This document shows, one piece after another, positions 37,857 through 46,141 of a DNA stretch of 64,000 nucleotides. Source of the DNA: Massilia sp. IC2-278 (GTDB taxonomy: Bacteria > Pseudomonadota > Gammaproteobacteria > Burkholderiales > Burkholderiaceae_D); contig NZ_JAJFES010000014.1 in assembly GCF_020708045.1 (NCBI RefSeq), positions 1-64,000 on the forward strand, read 5' to 3'. The notes below the pieces were generated by a model. That model was not told where the DNA came from and made no database searches. It saw only the letters and a program-made list of their open reading frames with translations. The stretch's first letter is position 1, and the number at the start of each line of letters is the position of its first letter. The position numbers and the translations under genes are program-made.

Positions 37857-39346
37857 GCGCGGCAGCAGCGGCGTCGGCAGTTGCGGCCGGCCAGCCGCTG
37901 CTGGTTGCCAGCTTCGCCGAATGGCGCGAAGCGGCGCGCGACTTGCTGGTCCACGCGGTGCCGCCCGAGCTGGTCACCTGGAGCCAGCCCGGCGCCGGCG
38001 ATCTGTTTTCAGGTGCGCCGGCGCCGATGCCGGACGCTGCCACGCAGCATCCATCCATCAGCCTGGATCAGACACGGCCCGCGCCGCATGTGCCGCGCTC
38101 GCTGATGGACATGCTGCAGACGGCCGCCTGCTGCCGCATGCCGGACCGCTGGGCCTTCCTGTACCGCGTGATCTGGCGCTGGACGCAGGGCGAGCACGAC
38201 GTGCAGTCCGCCGCCGATGCCGACGGCGGGCGCCTGCACTCGATGGTGAAGGCGGTGCACCGCGAGGAGCACGACATGCACGCCTACATCCGTTTCCGCG
38301 AACGTCCCGAAGCGGCCGGGCCGCCGCGCTTCGTCGCCTGGTTCGAGCCGCGCCACGACGTGCTGCCCCAGGTGGCCGAGCATTTCGTCAGCCGCATGGG
38401 CAAGGTCAGCTGGATGATCGCCACGCCCGACGCCAGCGTGCTATGGGACGGCGCCACCCTGCACAACACCGGTCCCCTGATGAGCAGCGCGGCCGATCTC
38501 GACGACGCCGGCGAAGCGCTCTGGCTCACCTATTACCGCAGCATCTTCAACCCGGCGCGCCTGAATACCCAGGTGATGCAAAGTCATATTCCCGCGCGTT
38601 TCTGGAAGAACCTGCCTGAAGGAGCGATTGTGCCGAACATGATTACCGATGCCGCCCTCGGCGCGCGCCGCACCGGCCAGGCCCAGGCCGTCGGCCGCAA
38701 GAGCGGCGCCACCATCCCGATTGCCCCGGCCGATGCCCAGCCCGAGCGCCAGCAGCCCTCGAAGCTCGACGAATGCCGGCGTTGCGAACTGTGGCAGTAC
38801 GCCACGCAAGCCGTGCCCGGCGAAGGGCCGAAGCATTCGCCGATCATGCTGGTCGGCGAGCAGCCGGGCGACCAGGAAGACCTGGCCGGCCACGCCTTCG
38901 TAGGGCCCGCCGGCAAGCTGCTCGACAAGGTGTTCGATGCGGCCGGCGTCGAGCGGCGCGGGCTGTATCTCACGAATGCGGTGAAGCACTTCAAGTGGGA
39001 ACCGCGCGGCAAGCGCCGCCTGCACAAGACCCCGGCCCAGCGCGAGGTCGAGGCGTGCCATTACTGGCTGGACAAGGAACTGGCGGCTGTGAAGCCGAAG
39101 GTGATCGTGGCGCTGGGCAGCACGGCGTTGAAGTCGGTGCTGGGGACCGGCAGCGTGACGCTGAAGGACACGCTCGGCAAACCGATCCCGCACGACGGCC
39201 GCTGGGTGGTGACCGTCTACCACCCTTCGTACATTCTGCGCGTGCCGGATGAAAACGCGAAGCAGCAGGCGTTCAAGGTGATGGTCGATGGGCTGAAGCT
39301 GGCGCAGGAGTTGCTGGAGCGGCCGCCGGAAGAACCGCCGGCCTGA
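37853..39346 (+). CDS. DUF4130 + UdgX-type uracil-DNA glycosylase fusion
   Basis: A 497-residue protein. The N-terminal half (about 15-270) is the DUF4130 domain (ACCRMPDRWAFLYRVIWRW; VPNMI end). The C-terminal half is a family-4-like uracil-DNA glycosylase with motif A GEQPGDQED (335-343), AFVGPAGKLLD, and the UdgX-specific loop KRRLHKTP with His391; motif B is VYHPSYILR. In UdgX the loop histidine forms a covalent bond with the uracil-derived abasic site, so the enzyme tags rather than releases damage. Cysteines in CRRCELW and elsewhere suit the Fe-S cluster. Translationally coupled to the radical-SAM gene. Confidence 0.9.
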   Translation: MSAAAAASAVAAGQPLLVASFAEWREAARDLLVHAVPPELVTWSQPGAGDLFSGAPAPMPDAATQHPSISLDQTRPAPHVPRSLMDMLQTAACCRMPDRWAFLYRVIWRWTQGEHDVQSAADADGGRLHSMVKAVHREEHDMHAYIRFRERPEAAGPPRFVAWFEPRHDVLPQVAEHFVSRMGKVSWMIATPDASVLWDGATLHNTGPLMSSAADLDDAGEALWLTYYRSIFNPARLNTQVMQSHIPARFWKNLPEGAIVPNMITDAALGARRTGQAQAVGRKSGATIPIAPADAQPERQQPSKLDECRRCELWQYATQAVPGEGPKHSPIMLVGEQPGDQEDLAGHAFVGPAGKLLDKVFDAAGVERRGLYLTNAVKHFKWEPRGKRRLHKTPAQREVEACHYWLDKELAAVKPKVIVALGSTALKSVLGTGSVTLKDTLGKPIPHDGRWVVTVYHPSYILRVPDENAKQQAFKVMVDGLKLAQELLERPPEEPPA

Positions 39347-39362
39347 GACGGGCTTGTTTTTC

Positions 39363-39526
39363 GTAGGGTGGACCGGGCCGCGCAAGGCACCTGTGTCCAC
39401 GCGGTACGGCAGTGGCAAATCGTTGAAGGTGATCTTGCATACGACCGTGAATCAACCGGTGCTTGTTCAAACGAATGTTCGACATGCAACCGTGGCACCG
39501 CGTGGACACAGGTGTCCACCCTTCTA
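39363..39526. repeat. REPIN-like pair of hairpins
   Basis: Left unit 39363-39406 has the GTAG head and the long-loop variant (GGGCCGCGCAAGGCACC inside the stem), as in the copy at 216-257. Right unit 39498-39526 has GTGGACA/TGTCCAC with a degenerate head; its last bases form the TAG stop of the minus-strand FlgT-like gene. Confidence 0.75.
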
Positions 39527-40714
39527 AGGGCTTACCGCCACATCGAAGCGCACCAGATCCCCCGCGCTGACCTGCTTCGCCGCCGACGCCGGCTCGATCC
39601 GGCCGATCGCAAACCCCGGCTGCACCTGCACGATCGCCACCGTCCCCAGCGGCGCCTCCACCGTCCCGAGCGGCACCAGCGGATCGTTGCCGTACACCTG
39701 CTGGCGCGCGTCGCTCCGGTACAGCACCAGCTGGTCGCCCGGCGTCACCGACGAGGTGCTGCCCGCATCGATGAAAATCCGCTCGCCCTGCACCTGCACC
39801 ACCTTGGCCATGAAGGGCAGCGGCGCGATGTCGCGGGTGATCTGGGCAATCCCCTCGTCGAGCGCGCGCAGGATGGCGCCGCCGAAAGGCGTGGCCGCGA
39901 AGCTGGCGCTGCCGAAAGGCTTGTCGCGCCCGATGCGGCGCTCGCCGACACCCTCGGCCACCACGGTACGGCGCGCCACCAGGGCGCCGCTCAAGCCGTC
40001 GTGCACATAAAAGGCGATCTCGATGCGGCGCGCATCCTTCTTGAGCAGGCCGTAATAGGCCGGCTTGCCGAAGTTGCTGGCGTCGATGATCTCGCCCGAG
40101 ATCACGAACTGGCTCTCGTACAGGGCGGCGATGCGGCGCACCGCGGCGGTGTCCGCGGCCGGCCCGGTCGTTCCCGGCGCAATCACGTAGGGGCTGTCCT
40201 TGCCGAGAAACTTACCGGTCTCGCCCATGCGGCGCAGCAGTTCCTGGGGCAGGCGGGTGGCGATATTGTCGATGTCGTCGAGCTGGGGCGAGCTGCGCAC
40301 GTGGAAGGGCGTGACGACGATCTTCTTGCGGTAGGCCAGGTTGACGTTGCCGCGCGGACGCGCTTCCTCTTCCTTGACGGCCACGCGCACATGCAGCAGC
40401 TGGCCGGTCTGCCATTCGCGCACGACCTTGTAGTTGTCGAATTCGGCGCCCGGCTGGACGCGGCTGCTTTCGAGCGGCTTGCCCGCCGGCCTGGCGCCGC
40501 TGCCGGCGGCCACGTCGACCCGGGCCGCGCTGCGCAGGCCCAGCTGTTCGAGGGCGTCGCGGATCGCCAGCTGGCGCGCACGCGCGGTGCCGCCTTCGTC
40601 GATCAGGGCCACGCCTTCGGCTTCTGCCGGTGCCACCTGGGCCGGAGCGTTGAATGCCAGCAGCAGCGCCAGCAGGGCGCTGCCCAAGGAGCGGACTAGC
40701 TTATTGCTGGGCAT
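39524..40714 (-). CDS. FlgT-like protein
   Basis: A 396-residue exported protein with a signal peptide (SLGSALLALLLAFNAPAQ) and three parts matching FlgT: an N-domain (VALIDEGGTARARQLAIRDALEQLG), a middle domain (KIVVTPFHVRSSPQLDDI and SQFVISGEIIDAS), and a C-terminal strand-rich domain (VVQVQGERIFIDAGSTSSVTPGDQLVLY). In Vibrio, FlgT forms the H-ring at the base of the sheathed flagellum. ATG 40714 is chosen to give the signal peptide directly. It overlaps the end of the FlgP/LPP20-like gene by 14 nt. No other flagellar gene is in view. Confidence 0.75.
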   Translation of the reverse strand: MPSNKLVRSLGSALLALLLAFNAPAQVAPAEAEGVALIDEGGTARARQLAIRDALEQLGLRSAARVDVAAGSGARPAGKPLESSRVQPGAEFDNYKVVREWQTGQLLHVRVAVKEEEARPRGNVNLAYRKKIVVTPFHVRSSPQLDDIDNIATRLPQELLRRMGETGKFLGKDSPYVIAPGTTGPAADTAAVRRIAALYESQFVISGEIIDASNFGKPAYYGLLKKDARRIEIAFYVHDGLSGALVARRTVVAEGVGERRIGRDKPFGSASFAATPFGGAILRALDEGIAQITRDIAPLPFMAKVVQVQGERIFIDAGSTSSVTPGDQLVLYRSDARQQVYGNDPLVPLGTVEAPLGTVAIVQVQPGFAIGRIEPASAAKQVSAGDLVRFDVAVSP

Positions 40715-41261
40715 GGTAGAACGACGCGCCGTAGGCAGCGCCGGGGCCGGCGTTGCCCACCAGGGTGCGGGCGTTCCTGGCCACTGCGGGCTGTGCGGAA
40801 GCTTGCGCCTCAGTTGGAACCTGCATCTGCGGTGCATTGGTGTCGAAATCCATCTCCACGGTGGTTTCATAGCTGCCGTCGTCGCGCGGGGCGACGTTGG
40901 TCACGCGCGCTCCACGGATGAAAGCGTCAATATACACCTTGAAACTGTCGTCCTTCAGGGCCAGCGAACCAACCGTGCTGCCGCCTTCAACGCGCACGCC
41001 GTACACCTGCTCGGCCATGGCGCGGTAGGCGTCCAGGCGCGCCGCGCGCATGGCCAGCAGCCTGCGCTGGGCCGGCGAGATGCGGTCGCATTCGCCTTGG
41101 CAAAGGGCGGTGTTGACGGCGCCATAGCCGGTGGCGGTGAGGGTGACGATGGCAGGCTGGGCCCGCTGGACGGGCGCCGGCTTGGCGGACATGGTGCGCA
41201 CGGTGCCGCATGCGGTCAGCAGCGTGGTAGCGGCAAGGGCGAGAGCAACGACGAGTTTCAT
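40701..41261 (-). CDS. LPP20/FlgP-family lipoprotein
   Basis: A 186-residue lipoprotein with the lipobox TLLTAC near residue 17 and an LPP20 domain: RRLLAMRAARLDAYRAMAEQVYGVRVEGGSTV followed by VYIDAFIRGARVTNVAPRDDGSYETTVEMDF. FlgP is an outer-membrane lipoprotein partner of FlgT and FlgO in Vibrio flagellar rings. ATG 41261 directly starts the signal peptide; the extension to 41309 is not needed. With the FlgT-like gene it forms a two-gene operon; flagellar role here is only inferred. Confidence 0.75.
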   Translation of the reverse strand: MKLVVALALAATTLLTACGTVRTMSAKPAPVQRAQPAIVTLTATGYGAVNTALCQGECDRISPAQRRLLAMRAARLDAYRAMAEQVYGVRVEGGSTVGSLALKDDSFKVYIDAFIRGARVTNVAPRDDGSYETTVEMDFDTNAPQMQVPTEAQASAQPAVARNARTLVGNAGPGAAYGASFYHAQQ

Positions 41262-41452
41262 GACGTATCCGTAGAGTGTTCGATGCGCATTCGAGCGCGG
41301 TATCTCCATGGATAACGGACGCGCTCGCCGTATCTTGATGGCGTCAGGAAATATTTGTACCAGAATGTCGCAAAAATGCGCGATTCGTGACGGGTTTGAT
41401 ACCGATCCTGGTCAAATCGGCAGCGGCGAGATATTGATCATGCATATGCCTC

Positions 41453-41480
41453 TTGTAACATCTTGTTTCTTGCTTATATC
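41453..41480 (+). promoter_or_regulatory. Candidate promoter of the TraB/GumN gene
   Basis: TTGTAA (41453-41458), 16-bp spacer, TATATC (41475-41480), in an AT-rich part of the gap 41262-41531 between divergent genes. The remaining gap shows nothing else supportable. Confidence 0.35.
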
Positions 41481-41531
41481 GCTTAATCCCATGACAATGC
41501 TTTTAGTCAACTCAAAAAGAGGGATGTCACG

Positions 41532-42566
41532 ATGTTCACACGCGCTTTATCCGCCCTGACCCTGTGTTTCCTGACCCTGCCGGCGCTGGCCCAGACCGCA
41601 CCGGCGGCTGACCCTCCGACGCCTGTTGCTGATACCGCGCCGGCCGATGCTGCCGGCGAACCGCTACCGCAGACCATCCTGGTATCGGGTTCGCGTCCTG
41701 GTCCGGGACTGTGGAAGGTGTCGAAGGGCGACCACGTGATGTGGGTGTTCGGTGCCTACGATGCACTGCCCAAGAGCATCGAATGGCGCTCGAAGGATGC
41801 CGAGCGCAAGATCGCGCAGTCGCAGGAATACCTGGGTGGGCCCGGCATGGGAGTCGGGGTTGGCTGGGGCGGCATTGCTGCCTTGCCGTTCATGGTCGGC
41901 TTCAAGAAAAATCCGGACGGCGTCACGCTCAGGGACTTGTTGTCGCCCGATTTGTACGCGCGCTGGGCTCCACTGAAACAAAAATATTTCGCCAACGATG
42001 ACGATATCGAGCGCGAACGCCCGGTATTCGTGGCGCAGGAACTGTACCGCCGTGCAATGGTCGAGGCCGGCCTGGCCAGGGGAACGGAGCCGCGTGAAGT
42101 GCTGGGCAAGCTGGCCAAGAAGCACAACGTCAAGTACACCGAGACCACGGTCCGGATCCAGGTGAAGGAGCCGGTCAGGACCGTACGCGAGTTCAAGAAG
42201 ACCGTGATGGAAGACGTTCCTTGCCTGGCTGCGACCATGAGCAGCCTGGAAACCGACGTCGAGGCCATCCGCGTGCGCGCGAATGCCTGGGCCGTCGGCG
42301 AGCTCGACGCTATCGAAAAACTGAATTTCGACGAGCGCGAAACCGCCTGCACCAACGCTTTCCTCAGCAGCGCCATCACCAGGCTGCAACCGGAAATCCT
42401 GACTGCGAAGGCACGTTCCATGGACAACTGGATGGCTGCCGCCGAAAAGGCGCTCGAAAACAACACTAGCACCTTTTCTGTGCTGAGCATGAAGGAAGTC
42501 CTGTCGCCGCAAGGCGCACTGGCGAAATTGAAGGCAAAAGGCTATACGGTCGAGAAGCCGAACTGA
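41532..42566 (+). CDS. TraB/GumN-family protein
   Basis: A 344-residue exported protein with a signal peptide (ALSALTLCFLTLPALAQ) and a proline/alanine-rich linker, then a TraB/GumN domain beginning GPGLWKVSKGDHVMWVFGAYDALPKSIEW, where the usual GTxH position reads GAYD. The family's function is poorly known; some members are proposed to be metalloproteases. The missing histidine in that motif may make this one inactive. It has GAGGG about 9 nt upstream of its ATG and stands alone. Confidence 0.75.
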   Translation: MFTRALSALTLCFLTLPALAQTAPAADPPTPVADTAPADAAGEPLPQTILVSGSRPGPGLWKVSKGDHVMWVFGAYDALPKSIEWRSKDAERKIAQSQEYLGGPGMGVGVGWGGIAALPFMVGFKKNPDGVTLRDLLSPDLYARWAPLKQKYFANDDDIERERPVFVAQELYRRAMVEAGLARGTEPREVLGKLAKKHNVKYTETTVRIQVKEPVRTVREFKKTVMEDVPCLAATMSSLETDVEAIRVRANAWAVGELDAIEKLNFDERETACTNAFLSSAITRLQPEILTAKARSMDNWMAAAEKALENNTSTFSVLSMKEVLSPQGALAKLKAKGYTVEKPN

Positions 42567-42746
42567 GCGGCTTCACGAGAAGAAGGCGGGGGCTGGGCGG
42601 GCCAGTGCGGCCTGCCAGCCGCGCGCACGCCTGCCGTGCACTGAAATTATTGCTATTGCGATATGATTGCTGTCGCTGCGACATGGTTCCGTAACAATCG
42701 AGCCAGTGCATCCACAGAATAATCAGTGTAAACAAAAGGCCAGAGC

Positions 42747-43829
42747 ATGAAGTTATCCCGCGTCGCCGAGACGATCTCGAATTACGCGCGCGCCGAAATG
42801 TACGCGTTGTCCTCGATCCGCAAGCTGTCGGACGTGCACCTGATCTGGGGGCCGCTGTATGCGCGCTCGGCCTACGGCATCGGCGCCAAGGATTTTTCGC
42901 TGTACCGCCTGGCCAGCACGCCGAAGCATGCCTGGTCCGATTACCTGATCAACGAGCCGCTCAAAGCCAAGTACGCGGCTATCACCTCGAAGGAAGCGCG
43001 CCTGATCGCCGACGACAAGTCGCGTTTCTTCGCGCACTGCCATGCACACGGCATCCGCACCATCCCGATCCTGGCGCTGGTCACTAGCCAGCCTGCAAAT
43101 GGCGGCATCATTCCGCACCTGAACTCGGCCGCGGAACTGGCGCGCGTGCTGGTGCCCGGCGACTACTTCTTTAAGCCGAGCAATGGTTCGCACGGGAACG
43201 GCACTTTCTCGCTGCGCATCGAGGGCAATACCCTGCACTGGCTGGGCCGCAGCGGCTCGTTCGAGGATTTTTTCAAGCACTGCCAGGCCGCGCTCCAGTT
43301 CACGCGCGCACTGATCGTGCAGCCGAAGATGGTGAATCACCAGACCATCCGCAACATCACGCAGGCCAAGGGCCTGTCGACGGTGCGCATCGTTACGGTG
43401 CGCAAGGAAAGCGAGATCAAGGTGATCGGTTCCTGCCTGCGCATTATCGTTGGCGACAGCGAGACCGACAATTTCACGCATGGGTCGAGCGGCAACCTGG
43501 TCGGCGCCATCGATTCCGAGACTGGCGAACTGATCGGCGTGCGCTGCTCGATCTCGCGCACCTGGCCGAAGATGACCGACGTGCTGGCTCACCCGCGCAC
43601 TGGCAAGACCATCGTCGGCCTGAGGCTGCCGCACTGGCAGGACGTGGTCGAACTGGTGACCCGCGCCCACCACTCGATCGACAGTCTGTACACGGTGGGC
43701 TGGGACGTGGCGATTACCGATGACGGCCCGGTGATCGTGGAAGCGAACTGGCGTTACGACATCGACATCCTGCAGGTGGCCTACAAGAAGGGCTACCGCC
43801 AGGTGATTGCCGAGAACATGACGTTCTGA
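42747..43829 (+). CDS. Sugar-transfer-associated ATP-grasp protein
   Basis: A 360-residue ATP-grasp protein. After a helical N-terminus, KSRFFAHCHAHGIRTIPILA leads into the nucleotide lobe VPGDYFFKPSNGSHGNGTFSLRIEG; the catalytic end is WDVAITDDGPVIVEANWRYDIDILQ, with the acidic/asparagine metal residues of the fold. This matches the ATP-grasp type found in polysaccharide or sugar-transfer clusters. No such cluster surrounds it here. Probably ligates an acid to an amine on a glycan or peptide; substrate unknown. Confidence 0.78.
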   Translation: MKLSRVAETISNYARAEMYALSSIRKLSDVHLIWGPLYARSAYGIGAKDFSLYRLASTPKHAWSDYLINEPLKAKYAAITSKEARLIADDKSRFFAHCHAHGIRTIPILALVTSQPANGGIIPHLNSAAELARVLVPGDYFFKPSNGSHGNGTFSLRIEGNTLHWLGRSGSFEDFFKHCQAALQFTRALIVQPKMVNHQTIRNITQAKGLSTVRIVTVRKESEIKVIGSCLRIIVGDSETDNFTHGSSGNLVGAIDSETGELIGVRCSISRTWPKMTDVLAHPRTGKTIVGLRLPHWQDVVELVTRAHHSIDSLYTVGWDVAITDDGPVIVEANWRYDIDILQVAYKKGYRQVIAENMTF

Positions 43830-43884
43830 GGTTTTGGCTGCAAAGTTGTCAACGCGCCGCAAACACGCGTAGAATGCTGGCAAC

Positions 43885-43958
43885 GCGGGTGTAGTTCAAT
43901 GGTAGAACGGCAGCTTCCCAAGCTTCATACGAGGGTTCGATTCCCTTCACCCGCTCCA
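43885..43958 (+). tRNA. tRNA-Gly (CCC anticodon)
   Basis: A 74-nt tRNA with acceptor GCGGGTG paired to CACCCGC, D-arm GTTCAATGGTAGAAC, anticodon loop TTCCCAA (anticodon CCC, reading GGG), T-arm AGGGTTCGATTCCCT and an encoded CCA end. It closely resembles E. coli glyU. The anticodon stem GCAGC/GCTTC has one C-U mismatch at its second pair, which is unusual. Confidence 0.95.
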
Positions 43959-43972
43959 AATCTGCTTCTCCC

Positions 43973-44296
43973 TTATCGTGCCGCCTTCTGGCGCAGCCAA
44001 TCCGTGCTGCGGTGAAAACCGCTGCCCGCCGGACCAAAAAACACGCCGCTCGGCAATCCCTGCAATGCACACCGTGAGCGCGGCAGCGCCATGCTGGCAT
44101 CGTGCTTGCCGCCTTCCATGGCGAAGGTGATGCGCGGATGGCTGCCGGCAATCGTCAGCAACTGCCGCTGGCGCGGCGCCGGGAGACCGGGGCCGGGCAC
44201 ATCCGGGCTGGCCGCCACGCGCGGCTGGTCGGCGAGCGACTTGCCTTTGAAACGTATCCTGAGCATCAACGACTGTGGGAGAGAAGTAGTTTCCAT
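43973..44296 (-). CDS. Hypothetical protein, 107 residues
   Basis: A possible gene with GC-rich third positions like its neighbours and an AAGG site 7 nt before ATG 44296. The product (RIRFKGKSLADQPRVAAS start, SHPRITFAMEGGKHD middle, basic end) has no motif I recognise and no signal peptide. It ends 15 bp from the tRNA. A GTG start at 44329 is possible. It could also be non-coding. Confidence 0.4.
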   Translation of the reverse strand: METTSLPQSLMLRIRFKGKSLADQPRVAASPDVPGPGLPAPRQRQLLTIAGSHPRITFAMEGGKHDASMALPRSRCALQGLPSGVFFGPAGSGFHRSTDWLRQKAAR

Positions 44297-44476
44297 GCGA
44301 AAGCCTTGATCGGTAAGGGGCGCGGGCACGCCGATGATTGTGTTTTTTATATTCTAGTGGAGTCGGCAGCATGAGGCCGCCCGCCTCGGCCCAAGCGTGC
44401 GCCCCTTGAGCGCGCCGGGGAACTGTGATGACATGGGGGCTCTGCTGGTCCATACCGATCCTTGCCGGAGCGATCC

Positions 44477-45412
44477 ATGTCATTGCCGTCCATCGAGCGC
44501 AGGCGCATCCTGACAGCCTCGCTGCAAGCCATGCTTGCCGCCGGCGGCTGCGCGTTCGCTCCACCCTTGCTGGCGCAGCAGCAGTCGCCCATCCTCACGC
44601 GCCCGATCCCGTCGTCCGGCGAACAGCTCCCCGTGGTCGGCCTCGGCAGCTGGATCACCTTCAATGTCGGCGACGACGCCCAGGCGCGCGCCGCCTGCAC
44701 CGAAGTGGTAAAAGCCTTTTTCGCCGGCGGCGGGCGCCTGATCGATTCGTCCCCCATGTACGGCTCGGCCCAGTCGGTGATTGGCGACGCGCTCGCACGC
44801 CTGCAGTATCCGCAGGCGCTATTCTCCGCCGACAAGGTCTGGACCGGCAGCGGCGGTGCGGCCCAGATCGAGACCTCGCGCAAGCTGTGGCGCATCCCGC
44901 GCTTCGACCTGTTGCAAGTGCATAATTTGCTGGCCGTCGATGCTCACCTGCCGCTGCTGCTGCGCATGAAGGCGACCAAGCGCCTGCGCTACGCCGGCAT
45001 CACCACGTCCGAGGGGCGGCGCCACGGCGAGATCGTCAAATTGATGGAAAGCCAGCCGCTCGACTTCGTGCAAGTCAGCTACAACGTGCTCGACCGTGAA
45101 GTGGAGAACCGCATCCTGCCGCTGGCGCGCGAGCGCCGCATTGCCGTGATCGTCAACCGGCCCTTCCGCCAGGGCGAGCTGACGCAAGCGCTGACCGGCA
45201 AGCCGCTGCCCGGCTGGGCGGCCGAGATCGGCTGCACGACCTGGGCGCAGGTGCTGCTCAAGTTCATCGTCTCGCACCCGGACGTCACCTGCGCCATTCC
45301 CGCCACCTCGAACCCGCGCCATGCAAGCGAGAACATGCTGGCCGCGCGCGGGCCGATGCCAGACCAGAACCTGCGCCGGCGTATCGTCGCCGACGTCAAG
45401 AAACTAACGTAA
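44477..45412 (+). CDS. Aldo/keto reductase with a twin-arginine-like leader
   Basis: A 311-residue aldo-keto reductase. The tetrad is present: Asp and Tyr in LIDSSPMYGSAQSVIG, Lys in FSADKVWTG, and His in LLQVHNLL. The N-terminus ERRRILTASLQAMLAAGGCAFAPPLLAQ looks like a Tat signal, so a folded, cofactor-bound enzyme may be sent to the periplasm, which is unusual for the family. ATG 44477 has GGAG upstream; the TTG at 44462 is less likely. Followed after 24 nt by a DUF6064 membrane protein. Confidence 0.85.
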   Translation: MSLPSIERRRILTASLQAMLAAGGCAFAPPLLAQQQSPILTRPIPSSGEQLPVVGLGSWITFNVGDDAQARAACTEVVKAFFAGGGRLIDSSPMYGSAQSVIGDALARLQYPQALFSADKVWTGSGGAAQIETSRKLWRIPRFDLLQVHNLLAVDAHLPLLLRMKATKRLRYAGITTSEGRRHGEIVKLMESQPLDFVQVSYNVLDREVENRILPLARERRIAVIVNRPFRQGELTQALTGKPLPGWAAEIGCTTWAQVLLKFIVSHPDVTCAIPATSNPRHASENMLAARGPMPDQNLRRRIVADVKKLT

Positions 45413-45436
45413 AGAAACTGATGCGAGAAAACTGAC

Positions 45437-46141
45437 ATGAGCGAGTGGTGGACCTATACCCTGTCGGACCTGCTGATGTTCTCGAAGCCGACGTATTTCC
45501 GCCTGTTCGCCCTGCTGAACGAGGCGGTATGGCCGGCGCACCTGGTGGCGCTGCTGGCCGGGCTGGCGCTGGTGGCGGCCATCGTGCGCGGCGCCGGCAA
45601 GGCCGGGCGTTTGGCGGCGGCGCTGCTGGCGCTGTGCTGGATCTGGGTAGCCTGGACCTACCACGCCCAGCGCTATGCCGGCATCAACCTGGCAGCGCCA
45701 TACTTTGCGATGGGCTTCGCGCTGCAAACCGTGCTGCTGTGCTGGCTCGCCACGCGGCGGCGGGCGCCGGCCATCGCCTCCTGGCGCGGGCCGTTGGGCG
45801 GCCTGGCGTTTGCGCTGGTGCTGGCGGCGCTGCTGGTCTATCCGCTGTTTGCCGTGTTCGATGGGCGCGGCTGGCAACAGGCCGAGGTCTTCGGCATCGC
45901 GCCCGACCCCACGGTGGCGGCCACCCTCGGCATGCTGCTGCTGTGGCGCGCGCCGTGGTTTTTGTGGGGCGTGCCGCTGCTGTGGTGCGCAGTCAGCGGC
46001 GCCACCCTGATGGAACTGCGCTCGCCGCAGGCCTGGGCCTTGCCGGCCGCCGGCCTGCTGGCGCTGGCGGCGATGCTGGTTGCACGCCTGCGCATGCGGC
46101 CCTTGCCGCGCCAGCATCAGCACACCTCGTCTATTGGCTGA
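45437..46141 (+). CDS. DUF6064-family membrane protein
   Basis: A 234-residue protein with about seven membrane helices starting after SEWWTYTLSDLLMFSKPTYFRLFALLN, a conserved opening of DUF6064. Function unknown. Its 3' end overlaps the convergent deacylase gene by 11 bp. Likely co-transcribed with the aldo-keto reductase. Confidence 0.75.
   Translation: MSEWWTYTLSDLLMFSKPTYFRLFALLNEAVWPAHLVALLAGLALVAAIVRGAGKAGRLAAALLALCWIWVAWTYHAQRYAGINLAAPYFAMGFALQTVLLCWLATRRRAPAIASWRGPLGGLAFALVLAALLVYPLFAVFDGRGWQQAEVFGIAPDPTVAATLGMLLLWRAPWFLWGVPLLWCAVSGATLMELRSPQAWALPAAGLLALAAMLVARLRMRPLPRQHQHTSSIG

Noticed and set aside
41308..41559. 83-codon frame before the TraB/GumN gene
   Set aside because: Overlaps the promoter and the real start, and has atypical codon use.
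43849..44151. Frame containing GIEPSYEAWEAAVLPLNYTR
   Set aside because: This is the antisense translation of the tRNA-Gly gene, a common false annotation.
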